This document shows, one piece after another, positions 1-4,829 of a stretch of DNA of 7,980 bases (position 1 is its first letter; every line of letters starts with the position of its first letter). The notes below the pieces were generated by a model. The model had not been told where the DNA came from, ran no database searches, and was given only the letters and a program-made list of their open reading frames with translations. Made by a program: the position numbers and the translations under genes. Origin of the DNA: JAWAPU01 sp038894275 (GTDB taxonomy: Archaea > Nanobdellota > Nanobdellia > UBA10117); contig JAWAPU010000025.1 in NCBI GenBank assembly GCA_038894275.1, positions 1 to 7,980 on the forward strand, read 5' to 3'.

Positions 1-266
1 GCGCCTGGGCCAGGGAACCTCGTTCCATTTTGTCCGCCTCTTGCGCGCACTTTAATGTAAATTTTTTTGACGCCTTTTTCAATGGCTGTTGCTGCAGCTT
101 TTTTTGCAGCCATCATCGCCGCAGTAGGACTTCCTTCTAATCGATCTGATTTGACAACTTGACCGCCGGAGGCCAAAGCAATTGTTTCGCTTCCTGTCAA
201 ATCAGTGATATGAATAATAGTATTATTATAAGTTGCAAGTATATGCGCAATTCCAATTCTATCCAT
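1..266 (-). CDS. rps11: Small ribosomal subunit protein uS11 (S11), 5' part only
   Basis: uS11 sits on the platform of the 30S subunit and helps form the mRNA exit region. The frame starts at the ATG at 266-264 and runs off the window at position 1, so 88 complete codons are visible. The family pattern is clear: GIAHI near the N terminus, then YNNTIIHITDLTG, ASGGQVVKSDR, an alanine-rich helix with AAMMAAKKAA, and VRARGG followed by PGPG near the edge. It lacks the longer N-terminal leader of many archaeal uS11 proteins. The start overlaps the last codons and stop of rps4 by 8 nt. An AGAGGCGAT stretch at 280-272, inside the rps4 tail, matches the archaeal Shine-Dalgarno consensus with one mismatch and supports this start. 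It is the third gene of the S13-S4-S11 cluster. The RNA polymerase subunit D gene usually follows in archaea, but it would lie outside the window. Confidence 0.95.
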   Translation of the reverse strand, partial: MDRIGIAHILATYNNTIIHITDLTGSETIALASGGQVVKSDRLEGSPTAAMMAAKKAAATAIEKGVKKIYIKVRARGGQNGTRFPGPG

Positions 267-810
267 TTTCTATCGCCTCTGCTTCCCCAGCAAGGGTTTT
301 TGTTTTTTCAGCATTTTCTTCGGGCTTATCTGGCTTTAATTTAGGAACAAAGCCAGGAACGAAACTTATTTCATCATCAACTCTTACAAGATAGGACGGC
401 GAATTTAATTTTTTGCCATTAACCATAATCTTGCCGTGCACAATAAACTGGCGTGCTTGCTTTGGTGTTAAAGCCATATTTCGCTTAAATACCAAAGTTT
501 CTAATCTCTTATCAAGAACGTCTTTTAATTTCAAAGATAAGACATCATCGAGATCCGCATCCTCTGCGAGAATACCATATTTATGTAAGCTTGCAAACAA
601 AACTTTTTGTGCGTTTTCTCTTTTTGGCCCAGGTCGCATACCAATAAGTTCCTTTGCCTGATGTTGCCAGCCACGAATTATTGCACGCGCTTTCCAAATT
701 TCCCGCATTCTCCTAATCCCGTATTCTTTTGCGAGCTTATGCTCTTCTTCGATTCTTTCAGCTTGCCAAGGATGTCTTGGACCTGTATATTTTTTCTTTT
801 GTCTCCACAT
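259..810 (-). CDS. rps4: Small ribosomal subunit protein uS4 (S4)
   Basis: uS4 is a primary 16S rRNA-binding protein that nucleates assembly of the 30S body. The 183-residue product fits archaeal S4. An N-terminal segment with HPW at 13-15 and a REIWKAR helix is followed by the S4 RNA-binding domain at about 102-142, with TPKQARQFIVHGKIMVNGK and SPSYLV. Residues after about 155 form a Lys/Glu/Pro-rich tail. The ATG at 810-808 is 2 nt after the rps13 stop, with only a weak purine-rich stretch (GAAAAGAAG) upstream. The TAG stop at 261-259 lies inside the rps11 start region, giving an 8-nt overlap. The tail codons also carry the rps11 ribosome-binding site, so part of the tail sequence may be kept for that reason (inference). 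Confidence 0.97.
   Translation of the reverse strand: MWRQKKKYTGPRHPWQAERIEEEHKLAKEYGIRRMREIWKARAIIRGWQHQAKELIGMRPGPKRENAQKVLFASLHKYGILAEDADLDDVLSLKLKDVLDKRLETLVFKRNMALTPKQARQFIVHGKIMVNGKKLNSPSYLVRVDDEISFVPGFVPKLKPDKPEENAEKTKTLAGEAEAIENG
272..280 (-). promoter_or_regulatory. Shine-Dalgarno site for uS11 inside the uS4 tail
   Basis: AGAGGCGAT on the minus strand differs from AGAGGTGAT by one base, and lies 5 nt before the rps11 ATG at 266. It is wholly inside rps4 (codons for the Glu-Ala-Glu-Ala-Ile tail). It supports initiation at the overlapping ATG rather than an internal codon. Confidence 0.6.
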
Positions 811-812
811 TT

Positions 813-1322
813 TTACTTCTTTTCAGCAGATTTTTTTTCTGCTGGTTTTGCTTTCGGTGCTTCTTTTTTCTTTACTACTCCTAACGTTCCACCAGTTCTG
901 CCAGTTGTTCTAGTTTTTTGGCCTCTTACACGCCTACCAATTGAGTGACAATATCCTCTGTAATTTTTAATTTTCTTCAAGAATTTTATATCTAAATCTT
1001 GTCTTAATTTTAAAGTAGATGATACCAAATGCAAATTTTCTCCGGTTTCTAAATCTTTTCTCCTGTTAAACAACCAAAAAGGTATCTTATATTTAGCAGG
1101 GTTTTGCATACAATCTTCTATTTGTGCGATTTGCTCATCTGTTAAATAGCCTATCTTTTCAAATTTTGGCAACCCTAGTGCAGCACAAATGGCGTTAGAC
1201 ATCATAAAATCTATACCACGCACTCTTGTTAAAGCTAAATAAATACTTTCTTCCCCGTCGATATCTTTATCTAATATTCTAAGCAAAGGTCTAATCTCTC
1301 TTTTTTCCACTTTTTCGTGCAT
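813..1322 (-). CDS. rps13: Small ribosomal subunit protein uS13 (S13)
   Basis: uS13 is in the head of the 30S subunit, where it contacts the P-site tRNA and forms an intersubunit bridge. The 169-residue product has the archaeal/eukaryotic layout: a helix-hairpin-helix-like region at about 30-50 (ALTRVRGIDF), the GYLTDEQIAQIED helix at 58-70, the IPFWLFNRRKDLETG segment at 80-94, and the S13 signature at 121-139 (YRG, GRRVRGQKTR). Residue 125 is Cys, where Arg is usual in the YRGxRH motif. A Lys/Ala/Glu tail follows residue 150. It is the first protein gene of this cluster, 104 nt downstream of tRNA-Ser. The sequence before the start (ACTTAGAATG) has no convincing Shine-Dalgarno site. Candidate TATA elements lie in the leader. 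rps4 begins 2 nt after the stop. Confidence 0.97.
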   Translation of the reverse strand: MHEKVEKREIRPLLRILDKDIDGEESIYLALTRVRGIDFMMSNAICAALGLPKFEKIGYLTDEQIAQIEDCMQNPAKYKIPFWLFNRRKDLETGENLHLVSSTLKLRQDLDIKFLKKIKNYRGYCHSIGRRVRGQKTRTTGRTGGTLGVVKKKEAPKAKPAEKKSAEKK

Positions 1323-1350
1323 TCTAAGTTTATTTGCGTTTTTTTAGCTT

Positions 1351-1385
1351 TTTAAATCTTTGCTTAATCGATTTTTCATATAAAT
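1351..1385 (-). promoter_or_regulatory. Candidate promoter elements for the S13-S4-S11 operon
   Basis: The 104-bp gap between tRNA-Ser and rps13 (1323-1426) is AT-rich and contains no gene. Two TATA-like boxes are visible on the minus strand. ATTTATATG at 1385-1377 would give a start near 1355 and a leader of about 30 nt. TTTAAA at 1356-1351 would give an almost leaderless transcript starting near 1327. The upstream box sits inside an imperfect inverted repeat. I saw no oligo-T tract after the tRNA, so read-through from the tRNA promoter is also possible. In such AT-rich DNA, TATA-like words occur by chance, so the exact box is uncertain. Confidence 0.4.
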
Positions 1386-1390
1386 CGGTT
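1366..1390. repeat. Imperfect inverted repeat around the upstream S13 TATA box
   Basis: Two 9-base arms, AATCGATTT at 1366-1374 and AAATCGGTT at 1382-1390, are reverse complements except for one position. They flank a 7-base spacer (1375-1381) that contains part of the TATA-like box. In the plus-strand sense the mismatch is a G-U wobble; in the minus-strand (transcribed) sense it is C-A. The location suggests a possible operator, since a dimeric repressor bound here would block TBP. This is inference only. Confidence 0.35.
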
Positions 1391-1426
1391 TAAATTTTAT
1401 TCTAATTTTTACAAGTAAACTTATAC

Positions 1427-1510
1427 CGCCGCGGCAGGGATTTGAACCCTGATACCCTTGCGGGAACAAGCTCTCCAAGCTTGCGCACTACCAGGTTATG
1501 CGACCGCGGC
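1427..1510 (-). tRNA. tRNA-Ser, anticodon GGA
   Basis: This is an 84-nt class II tRNA. The acceptor stem is seven perfect pairs, 1510-1504 (GCCGCGG) with 1434-1428 (CCGCGGC), with discriminator G at 1427; CCA is not encoded. The D stem is GCAT/GTGC, with GG in the D loop. The anticodon stem is CAAGC/GCTTG with loop TTGGAGA, putting anticodon GGA at 1476-1474, which reads UCC and UCU. The variable region (1466-1452) is 15 nt and forms CCC/GGG closed by a GCAA tetraloop. This long arm and the G discriminator are typical serine identity features. The T arm is CAGGG-TTCAAAT-CCCTG. There is no intron. The tRNA lies between the methyltransferase gene (32 nt upstream) and rps13; as I recall, haloarchaea also carry a tRNA-Ser before the S13 gene. 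Confidence 0.96.
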
Positions 1511-1530
1511 ATTATTTTTTTTAAACTTTA

Positions 1531-1540
1531 TTATTTAAAT
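1531..1540 (-). promoter_or_regulatory. TATA-like box for tRNA-Ser
   Basis: ATTTAAATAA on the minus strand is centred about 25 nt upstream of the mature tRNA 5' end (1510), the usual TATA distance for archaeal tRNA genes transcribed from near the mature end. It lies just past the methyltransferase stop at 1543-1545. This suggests the tRNA has its own promoter rather than depending on read-through. The evidence is position and composition only. Confidence 0.5.
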
Positions 1541-1542
1541 TT

Positions 1543-2145
1543 TTACTTTGCTGCTTTTATTACCCAAAAGCCACCTTTTTTTGCTAAAACTTCCACTCTT
1601 GAAAATATTTTTTTCATTTCTTCAAGTAGAAATTTGCCGCCTTTTGTTTTACGTGCGACTATTTGCAAAGTCCCTTTTTTGTTTAAATAATTTGGCGCAT
1701 CATTGATCATTTTTAGAACCAGATCTCTTCCGGCTGAAAATGGCGGGTTTAATAAAATAGTGTCAAATTTTTCTTCTTTCACAGGTTCGTATAAATTTCC
1801 TTGGCGTGCTTCTGCATTTTTTATGTTATTCAATCTAAGATTCTTTTTCGCCAGTGCTACGGCCCTTTTATTAATATCCGTTAAAATAACTTTACTTTTT
1901 GGTTTTAGTTTAGCAGCAGAAATTCCTAAGACGCCATATCCACAGCCCAAATCCAATATTTGACCCATTTCTGGAAGTTCGCATTTTTCAGCCAATAGTT
2001 TAGAAGCAGAGTCTACTTTTTTAGCAGAAAAGATACCAGGCGCGGATTTAAAAATAAAATTCCCCCCTCGAATTTTTTCTTTTATTAGAATTTCTCTATA
2101 TTTTACTTTTGGTTTTTTTACATAATAATGCTCTTGATGGTTCAT
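1543..2145 (-). CDS. MJ0882-like class I SAM-dependent methyltransferase (RsmC/MTS family)
   Basis: The 200-residue product is a class I methyltransferase of the small-domain MTS type related to bacterial RsmC, which makes N2-methylguanosine in 16S rRNA. Motif I is ILDLGCGYG at 63-71, the acidic ribose-binding residue is D90 after KVILT, and NPPF at 133-136 is the motif IV of amino-group N-methylating enzymes. The N terminus (HYYVKKP, then FIFKSAPGIFSAKKVD at 31-46) closely resembles what I remember of the archaeal protein MJ0882, and the length also fits. The likely substrate is a guanine in RNA, but the exact site cannot be read from the sequence. The ATG at 2145 is preceded by AT-rich sequence without a clear Shine-Dalgarno site. 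The gene is 18 nt downstream of the DUF835-like gene, so the two are probably co-transcribed, and it stops just before the tRNA promoter. Confidence 0.88.
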   Translation of the reverse strand: MNHQEHYYVKKPKVKYREILIKEKIRGGNFIFKSAPGIFSAKKVDSASKLLAEKCELPEMGQILDLGCGYGVLGISAAKLKPKSKVILTDINKRAVALAKKNLRLNNIKNAEARQGNLYEPVKEEKFDTILLNPPFSAGRDLVLKMINDAPNYLNKKGTLQIVARKTKGGKFLLEEMKKIFSRVEVLAKKGGFWVIKAAK

Positions 2146-2163
2146 TTAAATTTATAAAAAGTT

Positions 2164-2661
2164 TTACTTTATTAAATCTTCTAAACTTATCGTATTTGAC
2201 CAACGCTTTAATTGTTCCAAAGTTATGCTTTCCCATACTTTTGGATCGGTTATAATTATTAGATGGCCTTGTTTAGCTCTAATATTATCGGACAAAGAAT
2301 ATAAAAATTGGAATATGCTTTGCTTGGCCTTTTGGTCATTTTCTTCTCCGATTTTACAATAAAGATAGATATGTTCCAAACAATCGATAACGCAATTTTT
2401 AAAATCTTTGGATAGATTTAGCATATAATTTATTGACTGGGGGCAGATATAGATATGTTTCGCATCAGTTGCTGTTGAAATCATGTAAACATTATTATAT
2501 CCATTCCAATTTTCTCTAGCACAATTATAAAGACCGAGTCCTCTTAACAAATACAAAGTGTCTTTATGTGTCATGTTATATTTTTTACTTATGGATTCTA
2601 GAAGCTCTTTAGAATAATTTTCGATATTTTGAGAATTTCCTAAAATCAAAATCGATTCCAT
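2164..2661 (-). CDS. DUF835-like protein of unknown function
   Basis: This 165-residue protein (from the ATG at 2661) has no recognised enzyme motif. The region from about 57 to 155 resembles the archaeal DUF835 domain: a strand with YMISTATD, a segment with VIDCLEHIYLY at 91-101 matching the family's VLIDGLEYL strand, a helix with IFQFLYSLSDNIRAKQG at 116-132 like the FLQSLRD helix, then HLIIITDP at 133-140 and SITLEQLKRW. This assignment is from memory of the family pattern and is tentative. Five cysteines (47, 73, 90, 94, 102) are notable for a small cytosolic protein. No signal peptide or membrane segment is evident. A GTG at 2682 would add seven residues (MLLIKIK), but the ATG at 2661 lies about 30 nt from a TATA-like box and would suit a nearly leaderless transcript, so it is preferred. 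It is probably co-transcribed with the methyltransferase. Confidence 0.7.
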   Translation of the reverse strand: MESILILGNSQNIENYSKELLESISKKYNMTHKDTLYLLRGLGLYNCARENWNGYNNVYMISTATDAKHIYICPQSINYMLNLSKDFKNCVIDCLEHIYLYCKIGEENDQKAKQSIFQFLYSLSDNIRAKQGHLIIITDPKVWESITLEQLKRWSNTISLEDLIK

Positions 2662-2668
2662 TTTTATC

Positions 2669-2709
2669 TTAATTAGCAACACTTATTTTAAAATTTTCCT
2701 TTAATTAGC
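2669..2709. repeat. Pair of 9-bp direct repeats flanking the TATA-like box
   Basis: TTAATTAGC occurs at 2669-2677 and again at 2701-2709 (GCTAATTAA on the coding strand). The copies are 32 bp apart, close to three helical turns, and bracket the candidate TATA box of the DUF835-like gene. They could be operator half-sites on one face of the helix, or a coincidence in AT-rich DNA. Confidence 0.35.
2686..2695 (-). promoter_or_regulatory. Candidate TATA box for the DUF835-like gene
   Basis: ATTTTAAAAT on the minus strand, preceded by purine-rich AGGAAA that could act as a BRE, lies in the 48-nt gap between truB and the ATG at 2661. The box centre is about 30 nt from that ATG, which predicts a transcript starting almost at the initiation codon. 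This would make the DUF835-like gene and methyltransferase a separate transcription unit from the superoperon. No T-rich terminator is visible after truB, so read-through remains possible. Confidence 0.4.
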
Positions 2710-3648
2710 TTAAATTAAAACAACATCGGTTTTTATTGCTAGACCTTTATCGCTTAATTTTAATTTTTCAGCAGATAAAGTTGAAATTCCCAGCCCTAAC
2801 AAATTTTTATTTTTATCAAATATTGCAACTACGTCCTGTTCTTTAATATCTGATGTAAAAGCTAAAATTCCAGGCACAAAAACAGGAGAGCCGTGCTTTA
2901 ATCTTTCGATCACCACATCGTCAACGTATACTGAAGGTAAATGATGCACTGCGTTTTCAGGTTCTAAAATTATTTTTCTAATGTATTTCACATTTTTCGT
3001 TCTTAAATAATTTAAATAATTTTTTTTAATTTCTTTCAGCGTTATTGAATTTTCGATTTTAAATGGTCCTGCTTGTATTCTTTCCAGCGCAGTCATATGC
3101 GCGCCCACCCCCAAATAAGCCCCTATATCATGACATAATTTTCTTATATACGTTCCAGCTTCACACCCCACTTCAAATTTCACTTTTTTATCTCTTATTT
3201 CTTTTATCTTAAGCCAATAAATTTCTCTCTCTCTTAATTTTCTTGCCACAGCAGAAATTCTTGGTGGAAGTTGCTTTATTTTTCCAGTAAATCTTTGAAA
3301 TGCTTCTTCTAATTTTTCTTTTGGAATTTCTTTATGGAGTTTCATTTCGCCAACATATACCTTTCCTGCTTTCGAAAGAATTGGTAATATTTTTACTGCT
3401 TTTCCCAAACCAATTGGAAGAACTCCTGTGGCGTTTGGATCTAACGTGCCTGCATGCCCTAATTTTGGCTGCTCTAAAATAGCTCTCAATTTATTTCCGA
3501 CATGAATAGATTTTGGGCCTTTTGGTTTATTTAAATTAATTACTCCAAAATTTAACAAGTCTTCTGCGCTTCTTTTTTGAGGTTTTCCTAGTCGAATTTC
3601 TTTTTTAAAAATTAATTCTTGTTTCACTAATTCAAAGGGCAAAGGCAT
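2710..3648 (-). CDS. truB: Pseudouridine synthase Cbf5/TruB (H/ACA RNP catalytic subunit)
   Basis: Archaeal Cbf5 isomerises uridine to pseudouridine in rRNA, guided by H/ACA RNAs with Nop10, Gar1 and L7Ae, and can also make tRNA pseudouridine-55. The 312-residue protein has the TruB-type catalytic core: VINLNKPKGPKS at 36-47, then GHAGTLDPNATGVLPIGLG at 64-82 with catalytic Asp at 70. LPPRISAVARKLREREIY follows at 127-144, and EAGTYIRKLCHDIG at 163-176 is continued by GVGAHMTALER. A C-terminal PUA domain spans about 236-310, with HLPSVYVDD and LGLGIST. The presence of the PUA domain, the N-terminal extension and the ribosomal context favour Cbf5 over a bacterial TruB. The ATG at 3648 follows the eL14 stop by 3 nt and has no strong Shine-Dalgarno site. 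Placement after eL14 is the usual archaeal order. Length is close to the usual archaeal 330 or so. Confidence 0.96.
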   Translation of the reverse strand: MPLPFELVKQELIFKKEIRLGKPQKRSAEDLLNFGVINLNKPKGPKSIHVGNKLRAILEQPKLGHAGTLDPNATGVLPIGLGKAVKILPILSKAGKVYVGEMKLHKEIPKEKLEEAFQRFTGKIKQLPPRISAVARKLREREIYWLKIKEIRDKKVKFEVGCEAGTYIRKLCHDIGAYLGVGAHMTALERIQAGPFKIENSITLKEIKKNYLNYLRTKNVKYIRKIILEPENAVHHLPSVYVDDVVIERLKHGSPVFVPGILAFTSDIKEQDVVAIFDKNKNLLGLGISTLSAEKLKLSDKGLAIKTDVVLI

Positions 3649-3651
3649 AAA

Positions 3652-4005
3652 TTATTGCGATTTTTTCGTTTTTACTATTCTTTTCTTTTTTTCTGTTTTA
3701 ACTTCTTTTGCTGTTTCTTGTTTTTCTTCTTTAGATGTTGTTTTACTTTCTTTAATTTTAGGAGCTGCTTTTGGTAAAACTTTAATTCCTAAATTTTCTA
3801 AGGCCCTAACAACTTCTTCATGAGTGGCGCTCTTTTTAATATCTGCTTTTTTTGGCAAAAATTTTAGATGCAAAATATTGCATTTTCTTCTTCGAGTGTT
3901 ACCATCTATTAAAACATAATTTTTATCCAAGATGTCTATAATTAAACATTCAGCACCTGCATCTCTTCCAGCAATTTTAACTGCTAATTGACCAACTTCA
4001 ACCAT
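3652..4005 (-). CDS. rpl14e: Large ribosomal subunit protein eL14 (L14e)
   Basis: eL14 is a KOW-fold (SH3-like) 50S protein shared by archaea and eukaryotes. The family core is MVEVGQLAVKIAGRDAG, then CLIIDILDKNYVLIDG at 20-35, RRRKCNILHLKFLP at 38-51, and the helix SATHEEVVRALENLGI at 59-74. The start is decided by the ATG at 4005, which has a strong Shine-Dalgarno GGAGGT at 4015-4010; an in-frame TTG at 4017 lies upstream of that site and is not used. The product is 117 residues, longer than the roughly 80-100 usual in archaea, because residues 79-117 form a Lys/Glu/Thr-rich, probably disordered tail. The Shine-Dalgarno bases double as the last two codons (Gly-Gly) of eL34, whose TAA ends one base before this ATG. 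Neither side shows the cytidylate kinase gene often found next to it. Confidence 0.96.
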   Translation of the reverse strand: MVEVGQLAVKIAGRDAGAECLIIDILDKNYVLIDGNTRRRKCNILHLKFLPKKADIKKSATHEEVVRALENLGIKVLPKAAPKIKESKTTSKEEKQETAKEVKTEKKKRIVKTKKSQ

Positions 4006-4006
4006 T

Positions 4007-4387
4007 TTAACCTCCAATTACGTAATCTCGAAGCGTTAAGGGGATAGATTCTTTTTTAATTAGCCCATACTTTAAATCGGTTCGCAATTTTATTATTTTA
4101 CGCATGCAAGAACTACACAAGTATGCACCAAAAGGTCTCTGAACCGTTCTTTGAGTGCGATTTAATTTTTGCATTTTTTTGGGCCTTAATCTAGGTAAGC
4201 CATGCAAATAGTTTTTACAAATAGCGCATTTCGGTTTACCTGGAGCTTTCTTTTCATAATGAATTACCGTTCTTCCCCCAGGAGTTTTACGAGCCACCCT
4301 TCGCAATCCTTTTCTTGTTCTATATCTAGGTTCACCTTTCATAATAATTTTTGGCTCGCCTCTTGTTCTATGTTTTACGTGAACCAT
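4007..4387 (-). CDS. rpl34e: Large ribosomal subunit protein eL34 (L34e)
   Basis: eL34 is a zinc-ribbon 50S protein found in archaea and eukaryotes, not bacteria. The diagnostic region is PRYRTRKGLRRVARKTPGGRTVIHYEKK (residues 20-47). It is followed by the zinc ligands Cys54 and Cys57 (CAIC), the GLPRLRPKKMQKLNRTQ stretch, and Cys91 and Cys94 (CSSC). From the ATG at 4387 the protein has 126 residues, with 15 before Met16 that the usual archaeal family start lacks. Met16 (ATG at 4342) has a GAGGCGA stretch upstream but at a long spacing of about 13 nt, so a shorter 111-residue product is possible. The longer start is kept because it follows the DUF106 stop by 12 nt in an AAAATGG context. The tail after 100 (DLKYGLIKKESIPLTLRDYV) extends past the core. 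The stop overlaps the eL14 ribosome-binding site. Confidence 0.95.
   Translation of the reverse strand: MVHVKHRTRGEPKIIMKGEPRYRTRKGLRRVARKTPGGRTVIHYEKKAPGKPKCAICKNYLHGLPRLRPKKMQKLNRTQRTVQRPFGAYLCSSCMRKIIKLRTDLKYGLIKKESIPLTLRDYVIGG
4010..4015 (-). promoter_or_regulatory. Shine-Dalgarno site that fixes the eL14 start
   Basis: GGAGGT on the minus strand lies 4 nt before the ATG at 4005, with TAAA between. It is the best ribosome-binding site in the window and matches the archaeal GGAGGTGAT consensus in its first six bases. Its bases are also the final Gly-Gly codons of eL34. It shows that the in-frame TTG at 4017, upstream of it, is not the start. Confidence 0.85.
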
Positions 4388-4399
4388 TTTGCTCTTTCA

Positions 4400-4828
4400 T
4401 TAAGCGACTTTTAAAATCTTTCGAAAAGCTGTGCTAAAAATCATTGAAAAAATGATATAAGTTCCAATCCATCCTAAATGACCTTTCCAAAATGGAAGAG
4501 GTATTATTACCATGCTATTATAAATTTTACTCAATAGCGCGAATATGAGAATAAACGGAATTATTGTAATGATGCTTGGTCTCAAAGTTTGAGACATTAA
4601 TTTTAAATTAATAGGTACTAACTTGTTTTGTAACTCTGCAGTTTTTTGTTGATCATTTTTTGCGTTTTTAAGTTCTTCTTGTATTTTTTTAGCTTCCTCT
4701 CTAAGGGCTTTTATTAAAGATTGGTCTGTAGCGTATTTGTAAACAAGTGTGCTCGCCAAAGAAATAATGGCGGATATTCCTACTATTGAAATGAGCGCAT
4801 ATTGTTGTAGAATTTCGACGAGTGCCAT
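4400..4828 (-). CDS. EMC3/TMCO1/DUF106 membrane protein (Oxa1-superfamily insertase-like)
   Basis: This protein belongs to the archaeal DUF106 family, which is grouped with YidC/Oxa1, Get1, EMC3 and TMCO1 as membrane-protein insertase-type factors. From the ATG at 4828 it has 142 residues. A first membrane segment spans about 10-30 (YALISIVGISAIISLASTL). A charged coiled coil runs from about 35 to 75 (REEAKKIQEELKNAKND and on), then come LMSQTLRPS and two further membrane segments at about 87-103 and 118-135. This order, one helix then a cytosolic coiled coil then two helices, is the family hallmark. It lies immediately after secY, with one base between stop and start, which fits work at the translocon or on the ribosome. 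An in-frame TTG at 4837 is possible but would overlap the secY end; the ATG matches the junction pattern of neighbouring genes. Adenylate kinase, often between secY and this gene in archaea, is absent. Confidence 0.92.
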   Translation of the reverse strand: MALVEILQQYALISIVGISAIISLASTLVYKYATDQSLIKALREEAKKIQEELKNAKNDQQKTAELQNKLVPINLKLMSQTLRPSIITIIPFILIFALLSKIYNSMVIIPLPFWKGHLGWIGTYIIFSMIFSTAFRKILKVA

Positions 4829-4829
4829 T

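Noticed and set aside
159..948. Plus-strand open frames opposite uS11, uS4 and uS13
   Set aside because: They are antisense to strongly conserved ribosomal genes, are rich in Phe/Ser/Leu as expected of reverse-complemented Lys-rich codons, and resemble no family.
1442..1690. Plus-strand open frame beginning inside the tRNA
   Set aside because: It runs antisense through the tRNA-Ser and methyltransferase gene and has no recognisable domain.
2146..2160. TTTTTATAAATTTAA before the methyltransferase as a promoter
   Set aside because: The TATA-like part is only about 10 nt from the ATG, so transcription would start inside the gene; co-transcription with the DUF835-like gene is more likely.
2662..2682. 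GTG start for the DUF835-like gene
   Set aside because: It would sit only about 8 nt from the TATA-like centre, too close for a transcript starting downstream; the ATG at 2661 fits better. It stays possible if the gene is read through from truB.
4006..4017. TTG start for eL14 adding four residues
   Set aside because: It lies upstream of and overlaps the GGAGGT Shine-Dalgarno site that serves the ATG at 4005, and the family begins at that Met.
4368..4400. ATG overlapping the DUF106 stop (TAATG), opening a 10-codon frame
   Set aside because: The frame ends almost at once inside eL34 and shows no protein-like feature.
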